A stretch of 5,194 nucleotides of DNA from Bacteroidota bacterium (GTDB lineage Bacteria; Bacteroidota; Bacteroidia; Bacteroidales; JAADJA01): NCBI GenBank assembly GCA_024278155.1, contig JAJRTT010000221.1, positions 1 through 5,194 on the forward strand. Reading direction: 5' to 3'. A program made the position numbers and the translations under genes. Shown here in pieces: positions 1 through 5,194 of this stretch. The notes below the pieces were generated by a model. The model was not told the DNA's origin and did no database searches. It saw nothing but the letters and a program-made list of their open reading frames with translations. Each line of letters begins with the position of its first letter. Within the stretch, counting starts at the first letter, position 1.

Positions 1-520
1 CGGCAACTACCAAAATGGCCAGCCCGATCAAAATATAAGGAAGCATTTCTTTGAAAGTAACGGGTGCGGCCAAAGGTGCCCGGATATCCTTAATCGCTTG
101 CGCGGTATCAACGGCAATCGTGGAAACCTGTAACAGCATGGCATCGGTCTCTTCAAAGTGTCGGACTGTATCGTTGGGAACTGTATATATAAAGTGTACT
201 GGCGGTATGGCATAATAACCGGAATCGAAGCAGGTGATGAGCAACCTCTGTTTTAATGAGAGCCTGGATCTATCTTCAGAAAGAACCGTATCCACCGCAG
301 ATTTACCAAGAACCTCGATTTTCGAAATAACCGTATCATTGTATTCGGGCCAGTGAATTGTATAATCTGCCGGAAAATTGATTTCCATGTCCAAATGAAG
401 CTGGTCGCCCACCAAAATTGCATTGGTATCCAAACGTGCCGTTGCATCCACTTGCCCATTGGCCACCATTTGCCAGAACAACATGATCAAAAAAACCGCT
501 ATGTGATACAAAAACTTCAT
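1..520 (-). CDS. BatD/DUF4381-like secreted, membrane-anchored protein (N-terminal part, runs off the left edge)
   Basis: An open frame runs from the ATG at 520-518 to the window edge, giving 173 codons with no stop. Residues 1-22 form a signal peptide: a positive start (MK), a hydrophobic core, and a plausible cleavage site after Ala-Asn-Gly, before Gln23. Residues about 24-140 look like an extracytoplasmic beta-rich domain, with an opening LDTNAILVGDQ stretch and no cysteine pair. A proline/alanine linker (about 148-156) leads to a hydrophobic membrane segment from about 159 that continues out of the window. By position, directly after a DUF58 gene, and by this layout it resembles the BatD/DUF4381-type proteins of MoxR/Bat operons. 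Those are thought to sit in the cell envelope and work with VWA-domain Bat proteins. The family call rests on architecture and context, because the sequence is poorly conserved. There is no Shine-Dalgarno before the ATG. The C-terminal part cannot be judged. Confidence 0.75.
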   Translation of the reverse strand, partial: MKFLYHIAVFLIMLFWQMVANGQVDATARLDTNAILVGDQLHLDMEINFPADYTIHWPEYNDTVISKIEVLGKSAVDTVLSEDRSRLSLKQRLLITCFDSGYYAIPPVHFIYTVPNDTVRHFEETDAMLLQVSTIAVDTAQAIKDIRAPLAAPVTFKEMLPYILIGLAILVVA

Positions 521-639
521 TGTTTATTGTTATGTGTTAAATGTTATGCGTTAGGCATAAAGTGTTATGCGTTATATCTTCAATTAATCTTTTATCATCA
601 AACAACTTTTAACCCATAACCTTTAACTTTGCAACCTCC
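521..639. repeat. Operon spacer with three TGTTATGYGTTA repeats
   Basis: This 119-base gap separates the DUF58 stop from the next gene of the operon. It contains three copies of TGTTATGYGTTA at 528-539, 542-553 and 563-574; the first has T and the others C at position 8. The words TTATGC (544-549), GCATAA (555-560) and TTATGC (565-570) are complementary in series, so the central one could pair with either neighbour in two mutually exclusive 6-bp hairpins with 5- and 4-base loops. The remainder (about 600-632) is a low-complexity TAACC/TTTAAC stretch. There is no coding potential and no T-run typical of a terminator. Function is unknown. Confidence 0.7.
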
Positions 640-1515
640 TTAAACCCGTGCTTCCCGCTTTTTGAATAAATTCACCAAAGGCCTTACATAATCCTCGCCC
701 GTGCTAAAAGGAGCCACGTCCACACCACTTTTCAAGAAAATGTTCCTCAGGTAAATTTCATGTCCGTTCCACCATTTCTTATATTGTTCCCTTACTTTTC
801 TGCTGCTTGTATCGATCCAGGTGCTTTTCCCGCTCTCCTTATTATATACTTTGGCGAGGCCCATATTTGGAAGCTCCAGTTCCCGTTTGTCATAAACCCT
901 GAGAGCCACAAGGTCGTGTTTGTTCCCGGCAATTTTTATGGCATTGTCAAAACCGCTGTCGATAAAATCGGAAATAACAAAAGCGGTGCATTTTTTCTTG
1001 ATCACATTGGTGAGGTAGCGCAAACCTTCGGCAATATCTGTTTTTTGGCTTTCCGGTTTAAAATCCACCAGTTCACGGATGATCCTCAAGATATGGGAAG
1101 TCCCTTTTTTGGGAGGGATAAATTTTTCGATTTTATCGCTGAAAAAAATCACACCCACTTTATCATTGTTATGAATGGCCGAAAAAGCGATTACTGCGGC
1201 TATTTCAGTCATTTGTTCTTCTTTCAGTTCCTTTTGTGTCCCAAATTCATTGGAGCCGCTCACGTCAATCAACAGCATGACCGTGAGTTCCCGCTCTTCT
1301 TCAAATATTTTCACAAAGGGGTGGTTGAAGCGGGCGGTCACGTTCCAGTCAATATTCCGGATGTCGTCGCCATACTGGTACTCGCGCACTTCACTAAAGG
1401 CCATTCCCCTCCCTTTAAAGGTACTGTGGTAGTGCCCCGAAAAGATCTGGTTCGACAATCCTTTTGTCTTGATCTCAATCTTCCGTACCTTTTTGAATAT
1501 CTCCTTTGTGTCCAT
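640..1515 (-). CDS. DUF58 family protein with von Willebrand-like MIDAS motif
   Basis: This 291-residue protein is a complete DUF58 family member. The family signature lies at residues 35-62 (GRGMAFSEVREYQYGDDIRN, then IDWNVTAR). It is followed by a von Willebrand A-like fold whose metal-ion-dependent adhesion site appears intact: Asp-Val-Ser-Gly-Ser at 84-88, Thr159, and Asp183 in ISDF. No signal peptide or membrane segment is visible, so it is probably cytoplasmic. DUF58 proteins are typically encoded next to MoxR ATPases and are thought to be their partners in assembling or maturing other complexes, but the biochemical role is not settled. The start at 1515 fits the family N-terminus (MDTKEIFKKVRKIEIKTKGL) and has no Shine-Dalgarno, as is usual in Bacteroidota. 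The gene lies 143 bases downstream of the MoxR gene on the same strand and is probably co-transcribed with it. Confidence 0.94.
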   Translation of the reverse strand: MDTKEIFKKVRKIEIKTKGLSNQIFSGHYHSTFKGRGMAFSEVREYQYGDDIRNIDWNVTARFNHPFVKIFEEERELTVMLLIDVSGSNEFGTQKELKEEQMTEIAAVIAFSAIHNNDKVGVIFFSDKIEKFIPPKKGTSHILRIIRELVDFKPESQKTDIAEGLRYLTNVIKKKCTAFVISDFIDSGFDNAIKIAGNKHDLVALRVYDKRELELPNMGLAKVYNKESGKSTWIDTSSRKVREQYKKWWNGHEIYLRNIFLKSGVDVAPFSTGEDYVRPLVNLFKKREARV

Positions 1516-1658
1516 TCGTAAATCGTCAATTGAATTTCGTCAATCCTGTCTGCCATCCTTCAGCTGGTAAACTGACAGGCGGGCTTAACTGTAATTATTC
1601 TTCCCTTTTTTCAACCTTTCAGGTTCCTTCCACACAATCCTTCCACAACCTAAAAGGT
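1516..1658. other. Spacer between MoxR and DUF58 genes with short repeats
   Basis: This 143-base non-coding spacer lies within the probable operon. On the minus strand it carries two copies of ATTGACGA (plus-strand TCGTCAAT at 1523-1530 and 1537-1544, 14 bases apart) just before the DUF58 start. It also has a 6-bp inverted repeat CCTGTC/GACAGG at 1545-1550 and 1574-1579 (23-base loop) and a 5-bp AACCT/AGGTT hairpin at 1647-1659 touching the MoxR stop codon. None is followed by a T-run in the direction of transcription, so no terminator is called. I see no promoter matching TAnnTTTG on the minus strand here. Confidence 0.5.
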
Positions 1659-2651
1659 TTAGGGCACTTCAACCGTGTTCAGGATTTCGTTGACAATATC
1701 TTCGGGCGCAATGTTTTCGGCTTCGGCCTCGTAGGTAAGGCCAATCCGGTGACGCATCACATCATGTGCAACCGCACGTATATCCTCGGGGATTACATAG
1801 CCCCGGCGTTTGATAAATGCATATGCCTTGGATGCCAGTGCCAGGTTTATACTTGCCCGTGGCGAAGCACCATAATTAATAAGGCCCTCGAATTTTGACA
1901 ACTTATATTTTGCGGGATAACGAGATGCAAAAACGATATCGGTAATGTAGTCCTCGATTTTCTCATCAAGGTAAACTTCCCTCACAACACTCCTTGCTTT
2001 CAGGATATCATCTGTCTTCAACACTTTGTTCGTGGTCGCAAACGAACTGGTGATGTTTTGCCTGAGGATGGTTTTTTCTTCTTCCTTTTTCGGGTAATCA
2101 ATAACGACTTTCAACATAAAACGGTCAACCTGGGCTTCGGGCAAGGGATAAGTCCCTTCCTGCTCAATGGGGTTTTGCGTGGCAAGAACCAGGAAAGGTT
2201 CTTCCAGCGGATAGGTGTTTTCACCAATAGTGATCTGTTTTTCCTGCATGGCCTCCAAAAGTGCGCTCTGGACTTTTGCCGGGGAACGGTTTATCTCATC
2301 TGCCAAAATAAAGTTGGCGAAGATGGGGCCTTTCCTTACAATAAATTCCTCCTTTTTCTGGGAATAGATCATTGTCCCCAAAAGGTCGGCAGGCAAAAGA
2401 TCGGGCGTAAACTGTATCCTTGCAAATTTTGCGTCAATGGCTTTTGCAAGGGAGGTGATGGCCAGGGTCTTTGCCAATCCGGGAACCCCTTCCAGCAGGA
2501 TATGGCCATTTGCCAGCAGGCCAATCATAAGGCGTTCTACCATATGCTTCTGGCCAATAATTACCTTGCCCATTTCCATGCTGATAATATCAACAAAAGC
2601 ACTTTCCTTTTGAATCCGTTCGTTCAGTTCTTTAATATCCGTTTGCATCAT
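1659..2651 (-). CDS. MoxR family AAA+ ATPase
   Basis: This 330-residue protein has the full set of AAA+ motifs in MoxR form. Walker A is GVPGLAKT at 55-62, Walker B is FILADEINR at 114-122 (Asp118, Glu119), and sensor 1 is LATQNP at 156-161. The EAQVDRF block at 172-178 has the arginine-finger candidate Arg177. The sensor 2 region GASPRA at 261-266 (Arg265) lies in the C-terminal lid. Length is normal for the family. MoxR ATPases are cytoplasmic, chaperone-like machines that work with VWA-domain proteins to activate or assemble other proteins; the substrate here is unknown. The DUF58 and BatD-like genes downstream make this the first gene of a MoxR/Bat-type operon, the type linked to aerotolerance in Bacteroides (bat). 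Two ATG codons stand in tandem (2651-2649 and 2648-2646), so the start is uncertain by one codon. A promoter lies close upstream at 2676-2708. Confidence 0.96.
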   Translation of the reverse strand: MMQTDIKELNERIQKESAFVDIISMEMGKVIIGQKHMVERLMIGLLANGHILLEGVPGLAKTLAITSLAKAIDAKFARIQFTPDLLPADLLGTMIYSQKKEEFIVRKGPIFANFILADEINRSPAKVQSALLEAMQEKQITIGENTYPLEEPFLVLATQNPIEQEGTYPLPEAQVDRFMLKVVIDYPKKEEEKTILRQNITSSFATTNKVLKTDDILKARSVVREVYLDEKIEDYITDIVFASRYPAKYKLSKFEGLINYGASPRASINLALASKAYAFIKRRGYVIPEDIRAVAHDVMRHRIGLTYEAEAENIAPEDIVNEILNTVEVP

Positions 2652-2675
2652 GATTTTAAAATTTTAAAGCGAACG

Positions 2676-2708
2676 CAAAATTAAGTATTCGGATTGCACA
2701 AGGGCAAA
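2676..2708 (-). promoter_or_regulatory. Putative Bacteroidota-type promoter of the MoxR operon
   Basis: On the minus strand, TTTG (2708-2705) is followed after 21 bases by TAATTTTG (2683-2676). These match the Bacteroidota primary sigma factor boxes (-33 TTTG or TTG, -7 TAnnTTTG). The -7 box ends 24 bases before the MoxR start codon, implying a 5' leader of roughly 20 bases. The -7 match is exact; the start of transcription is inferred. Confidence 0.6.
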
Positions 2709-2834
2709 TCTTCGTTGTTAAATATTGTTAAAGGGGTAGTTGCGGCCTTTTACGATAATGTTTTTACTGTTAAACCCTGAATAGCCTTCAAATCCAAGTT
2801 CCATCAGCTAAAAAAATAAAAATCAAAATATTTC
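2709..2834. other. Central part of the divergent MoxR/rpsT intergenic region
   Basis: No gene is visible between the two promoters. TTGTTAAA occurs at 2715-2722 and again at 2725-2732, one helical turn apart, and a partial copy TGTTAAA lies at 2768-2774. The pair begins 7 bases upstream of the -33 box of the MoxR promoter, where a regulator could bind, but the words are short and AT-rich and may be chance. An A-rich stretch (about 2810-2830) lies just upstream of the rpsT promoter and could act as an UP-like element. Confidence 0.35.
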
Positions 2835-2863
2835 TTGGATTATAAAAAAAATATTTACTTTTG
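2835..2863 (+). promoter_or_regulatory. Putative Bacteroidota-type promoter of rpsT
   Basis: TTG at 2835-2837 is separated by 18 bases from TACTTTTG at 2856-2863, an exact match to the -7 consensus TAnnTTTG. It is followed by C, and the flanking DNA is strongly A/T-rich, as expected for a highly expressed ribosomal protein gene. The implied transcription start near 2868-2870 gives a leader of about 35 bases that lacks a Shine-Dalgarno. Confidence 0.7.
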
Positions 2864-2904
2864 CAGCCCTTAAATCAAAAATTGAATTTAACAAACAATA
2901 GGGT

Positions 2905-3159
2905 ATGGCTAATCATATTTCAGCAATAAAGAGAATTCGTCAAAACGAAAAAAGAAGAGTACACAATAAGTATTATGCACGTACGATGAGAAATGCCCTT
3001 AAAGCATTTCGTTTGATCACCGACAAAAAGGAAGCTGCTGATAAGTTGTCCGGAATGTCATCGACAATTGACAAACTCGCAAAAAGAGGAATTATACATA
3101 AGAACAAGGCTGCAAACTTGAAATCGAAGTTGATGAAACAGGTGAGTACTTTGTCATAA
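2905..3159 (+). CDS. rpsT: 30S ribosomal protein S20
   Basis: This 84-residue, highly basic protein has the S20 pattern. It starts MANHISAIKRIRQNEKRRVH with the conserved N-terminal helix that binds 16S rRNA, followed by the RNALKAF region, and ends in a lysine-rich helix (KNKAANLKSKLMKQ). The length is typical for Bacteroidota S20. S20 is a primary 16S rRNA-binding protein of the 30S subunit, made of a three-helix bundle. The start is fixed by the conserved MAN opening. The gene stands alone, with its own promoter upstream and an intrinsic terminator 35 bases downstream, so it is probably monocistronic. It is divergent from the MoxR operon. No Shine-Dalgarno is seen; the bases before the ATG (AACAATAGGGT) are A-rich, as in many Bacteroidota genes. 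Confidence 0.98.
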   Translation: MANHISAIKRIRQNEKRRVHNKYYARTMRNALKAFRLITDKKEAADKLSGMSSTIDKLAKRGIIHKNKAANLKSKLMKQVSTLS

Positions 3160-3193
3160 AGAAAAGAGCTTTTTTTTCATGGCTTTTGGGTTA

Positions 3194-3224
3194 GGTCTCT
3201 GTCGCAAGACGGAGGCCTTTTTTT
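3194..3224 (+). terminator. Intrinsic terminator of rpsT
   Basis: GGTCTCTGTC (3194-3203) and GACGGAGGCC (3208-3217) form an uninterrupted 10-bp stem containing two U-G wobble pairs. The stem closes on a GCAA tetraloop (3204-3207), a stable GNRA loop, and is followed at once by seven T (3218-3224). It lies 35 bases beyond the rpsT stop codon. Confidence 0.93.
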
Positions 3225-3275
3225 GTGGGCAATAAAATATTACTCCCAGATATATCAATTTAAAGCAATTCCATA

Positions 3276-3283
3276 TACCTTTG
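3276..3283 (+). promoter_or_regulatory. Putative -7 promoter box just before the 25-residue-repeat protein
   Basis: TACCTTTG matches the Bacteroidota -7 box TAnnTTTG exactly and ends 10 bases before the ATG at 3294, so transcription would start within a few bases of the start codon. I see no good TTG or TTTG at the -33 position (about 3252-3258). The call therefore rests on the -7 box and on its place after the rpsT terminator. Confidence 0.45.
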
Positions 3284-3293
3284 TTATTCATTT

Positions 3294-3692
3294 ATGATTA
3301 AATACCCCATAAAAATATTGGTTGCTTTCGGAGAAGCCATTGATGGCAACGACAAAATATTCACATGGCTCCTGAACAATGGCTACCCCGAGCTTGCAGC
3401 TTTGGCAAAAGCCATCAGGGGAAGCGAAGAGGCCAACCAATGGTTGTTGAAAAACAGGTTCCCACATTTTGCCGCTTTCGACATGGCCGTTGTCAATGAC
3501 CAAAAAGCAATTGCCTGGTTAGAGAAATATAAATTCAATTTCCTCCTCGTCTTAGCAGATGCCTCACGAGGGAGCGAAGATGCCATCCGTTGGCTTGCCA
3601 TAAAAGATTTGCAGGTTTTTATCCGCATCGCAAAAAAAATAAAGTTCTTCACCGATGGACAAACCTTTGATTACCACAAATTGCATTTCTAA
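3294..3692 (+). CDS. Protein of unknown function built of four 25-residue repeats
   Basis: I do not recognise a named family for this 132-residue protein. After eight residues it consists of four tandem 25-residue repeats at residues 9-33, 34-58, 59-83 and 84-108, then a partial fifth start (FIRIAKKI) and a polar tail. Within each unit, position 7 is always Ala and positions 17-18 are always Trp-Leu. Position 10 is Gly in three of four, position 14 Ala in three of four, and position 1 is Leu or Phe. The rough consensus is LxxxAxAxxGsexAxxWLxxxxFPx. This suggests paired helices stacked into a small alpha-solenoid, as in other repeat proteins that bind partners. There is no signal peptide, membrane segment or catalytic motif, so it is probably cytoplasmic. 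An in-frame TAA at 3261-3263 with no ATG between limits the start to 3294. Base and codon usage look like the neighbours. It could be a whole small protein or a remnant of a longer one. Confidence 0.72.
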   Translation: MIKYPIKILVAFGEAIDGNDKIFTWLLNNGYPELAALAKAIRGSEEANQWLLKNRFPHFAAFDMAVVNDQKAIAWLEKYKFNFLLVLADASRGSEDAIRWLAIKDLQVFIRIAKKIKFFTDGQTFDYHKLHF

Positions 3693-3856
3693 GTCTTGCT
3701 TCCAATAATCTTGCTTCTCCAAGTCTTGCTTCCAATAATCTTGCTTCTCCAAGTCTTGGCTCTAATAATCTTGGCTCTAATATTCTTGGTTCTAATATTC
3801 TTGGTTCTCCATGTCTTGCTTCCAATAATCTTGTCCCTCAAAATCTTCTTTCCCCA
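3692..3856. repeat. Tandem array: 11 copies of a 15-bp unit
   Basis: Eleven consecutive 15-bp units fill 165 bases with no insertions or deletions, starting at the last base of the preceding stop codon. Typical units are AGTCTTGCTTCCAAT and AATCTTGCTTCTCCA. TCTT at unit positions 3-6 is invariant, and G at position 7 is present in ten of eleven. Units 1-2 (3692-3721) and 3-4 (3722-3751) are identical 30-bp blocks. Units 5-6 share TCTTGGCTCTAAT, units 7-8 share ATTCTTGGTTCT, unit 9 equals unit 1 except for its first base, and units 10-11 are the most diverged. Because 15 is divisible by three, several frames stay open on both strands, but no product is convincing. The array fills most of the gap before lepA, and no terminator lies in it. 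Confidence 0.93.
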
Positions 3857-3870
3857 ATCCAAAATATCAC

Positions 3871-3878
3871 TACTTTCG
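3871..3878 (+). promoter_or_regulatory. Putative -7 promoter box of lepA
   Basis: TACTTTCG differs from the Bacteroidota -7 consensus TAnnTTTG at one base and ends 5 bases before the lepA ATG. Transcription would then start at or within a few bases of the start codon, giving a leaderless message. The -33 region (about 3848-3853) falls in the last unit of the 15-bp array and has no clear TTG. lepA could also be read from the upstream gene, since no terminator separates them. Confidence 0.4.
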
Positions 3879-3883
3879 CACCA

Positions 3884-5194
3884 ATGAAAAATATACGGAA
3901 TTTTTGCATAATAGCCCATATAGATCATGGCAAGAGCACCCTTGCCGACAGATTACTCGAATTTACCGAAACCGTTTCGGAACGTGATGCACAGGAGCAG
4001 GTACTGGACGATATGGACCTGGAACGCGAGCGCGGGATCACTATAAAGAGCCATGCCATACAAATGGATTATGAACATGAAGGGGAAACCTTTGTCCTGA
4101 ATTTAATCGATACTCCCGGACATGTGGATTTTTCGTACGAAGTTTCCCGTTCCATTGCCGCTTGCGAAGGGGCTTTGCTGATTGTGGATGCTTCGCAGGG
4201 AATACAGGCACAGACCATCTCCAACCTCTATCTCGCTATCGAAAACGACCTCGAAATTATACCCATCCTTAACAAAGTGGATTTAGAAGCAGCCATGCCC
4301 GAGGAAGTGAAAGACCAGATTGTGGAATTGATTGGTTGCAATCGGGAAGATATAATTGAAGCCAGTGGAAAAACCGGTTACGGGGTCGATAAAATCCTGG
4401 ATGAAATCATCGACAAAATACCACATCCAAAAGGAGATCCAACTGCACCTCTGCAAGCGCTTATTTTTGATTCCGTGTTTAACTCATACCGTGGGATTAT
4501 TGCCTATTTTAAAATCATGAACGGAACTATCAACAAAAAGGATTTTGTGAAATTTGTTGCGACCGAAAAAGAATACAATGCAGATGAAATAGGCGTATTA
4601 CGCTTAAAAATGGAACCGCGCGATAAACTGATGGCAGGCGATGTAGGCTATATCATTTCAGGGATCAAGACTTCTGCCGAAGTAAAAGTTGGCGATACCA
4701 TTACCCATGTGGAAAATCCCTGTGAGAATATCATTGACGGATTCGAAGATGTGAAACCCATGGTCTTTGCCGGGATTTATCCCATTGACCCCGAAGACTA
4801 CGAAGAGTTGCGTGCTTCTATTGAAAAGCTGCAACTAAACGATGCCTCCCTCACTTTTGAACCTGAATCTTCAGCTGCGCTCGGCTTTGGATTTCGTTGT
4901 GGTTTCCTGGGATTGCTTCACATGGAGATTATCCAGGAGCGATTGGACAGGGAATTTGACATGACAGTGATAACCACCGTTCCCAACGTTTCCTTCAATG
5001 TGGTTACCAACAAAGAGGAGATAGTTGAAGTTCATAATCCGTCAGGGATGCCAAATCAAAAATACATTTCCCATGTGGAGGAACCCTATATCAAGGCACA
5101 AATTATTTCACGATCCGATTATGTGGGCAGTATCATGAAACTTTGTATCGACAAAAGGGGAACTCTTACCAACCAAATATATATTGGCACCGAC
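3884..5194 (+). CDS. lepA: Elongation factor 4 (LepA), translational GTPase; C-terminal part beyond the right edge
   Basis: The frame is open for 437 codons to the window edge, about three quarters of the usual length of roughly 600. The GTPase motifs are complete: G1 AHIDHGKST at 11-19, G2 RGITI at 50-54 (Thr53), G3 DTPGH at 76-80 with His80, G4 NKVD at 130-133 and G5 SGK at 161-163. The domain II region follows (from about 188, including YRGI at 202-205), and then the LepA-typical block LGFGFRCGFLGLLHMEI. LepA/EF4 is a ribosome-associated GTPase related to EF-G; back-translocation and a role in translation initiation or 30S assembly have both been proposed. The start is fixed by the conserved MKNIRNF opening that precedes G1 in LepA generally. 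There is no Shine-Dalgarno and the -7 box lies only 5 bases away. No frameshift or missing motif is seen. The unique C-terminal domain is outside the window. Confidence 0.98.
   Translation, partial: MKNIRNFCIIAHIDHGKSTLADRLLEFTETVSERDAQEQVLDDMDLERERGITIKSHAIQMDYEHEGETFVLNLIDTPGHVDFSYEVSRSIAACEGALLIVDASQGIQAQTISNLYLAIENDLEIIPILNKVDLEAAMPEEVKDQIVELIGCNREDIIEASGKTGYGVDKILDEIIDKIPHPKGDPTAPLQALIFDSVFNSYRGIIAYFKIMNGTINKKDFVKFVATEKEYNADEIGVLRLKMEPRDKLMAGDVGYIISGIKTSAEVKVGDTITHVENPCENIIDGFEDVKPMVFAGIYPIDPEDYEELRASIEKLQLNDASLTFEPESSAALGFGFRCGFLGLLHMEIIQERLDREFDMTVITTVPNVSFNVVTNKEEIVEVHNPSGMPNQKYISHVEEPYIKAQIISRSDYVGSIMKLCIDKRGTLTNQIYIGTD

Noticed and set aside
353..619. Plus-strand open frame of 88 codons, cysteine-rich at its start
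   Set aside because: It lies antisense to the BatD-like gene and ends in the low-complexity spacer, where its residues simply reflect the TTATGCGTTA repeats.
624..631. Plus-strand TAACTTTG matching the -7 promoter box
   Set aside because: It lies in a low-complexity TTTAAC stretch, has no -33 partner, and would only drive an antisense transcript into the 3' end of the DUF58 gene.
760..1521. Long plus-strand open frame (253 codons) opposite the DUF58 gene
   Set aside because: It is the antisense shadow of a strongly supported DUF58 gene and its translation resembles no protein family.
2058..2684. Plus-strand open frame (208 codons) opposite the MoxR gene
   Set aside because: The minus strand encodes a MoxR ATPase with all motifs. 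The plus-strand translation has no recognisable domain and runs over the MoxR promoter.
3162..3178. A-rich/T-rich stretch (AAAAGAGCTTTT...) right after the rpsT stop as a first terminator
   Set aside because: The stem would be only four A/T pairs or leave a 2-base loop; the strong GC-containing hairpin at 3194-3224 is the better candidate.
3692..3856. CRISPR array
   Set aside because: The units are contiguous 15-bp repeats with no unique spacers and no cas genes nearby.
3564..3928. Minus-strand frames reading pentapeptide repeats (Lys-Gln-Asp- or Ser-Lys-Thr-Trp-Arg-type)
   Set aside because: They are produced by the 15-bp DNA array and extend antisense into the repeat-protein gene or lepA; they lack a promoter or start signal of their own.

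Overview
The window looks like chromosomal DNA from a member of the Bacteroidota, probably Bacteroidales or Marinilabiliales. The protein sequences of LepA, ribosomal protein S20 and the MoxR/DUF58 pair have the character of that phylum. No start codon is preceded by a convincing Shine-Dalgarno sequence. Several starts are instead preceded by the Bacteroidota -7 promoter box (TAnnTTTG). Base composition is moderately AT-rich, and the intergenic DNA is very AT-rich or repetitive. The species call is inference.

Left half (1-2651, all minus strand): the proximal part of a MoxR/Bat-type operon. In transcription order it holds a MoxR-family AAA+ ATPase (2651-1659), a DUF58 protein with an intact metal-binding von Willebrand-like motif (1515-640), and the N-terminal 173 codons of a secreted, membrane-anchored BatD/DUF4381-like protein (520 to beyond base 1). 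In related genomes the VWA/TPR proteins BatA, BatB and BatC usually follow, so they are expected just left of the window. The spacers between these genes (143 and 119 bases) are longer than in a tight operon and contain short direct repeats, but no clear terminator.

Centre (2652-3230): a divergent promoter region serves the MoxR operon leftward and rpsT (ribosomal protein S20) rightward. rpsT ends in a textbook intrinsic terminator with a GCAA tetraloop.

Right half (3231-5194, plus strand): a 132-residue protein of unknown function made almost entirely of four 25-residue repeats. It is followed immediately by an 11-copy array of a 15-bp DNA repeat and then by lepA (elongation factor 4), which runs off the right edge after 437 codons. 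The repeat protein and lepA each have a -7 box only a few bases from their ATG, so both may give leaderless or nearly leaderless transcripts.

Most of the window is conserved housekeeping content. The parts least explained are the 25-residue repeat protein, the 15-bp array beside it, and the short-repeat spacers of the Bat operon. There is no sign of CRISPR, phage, transposase, tRNA or rRNA.
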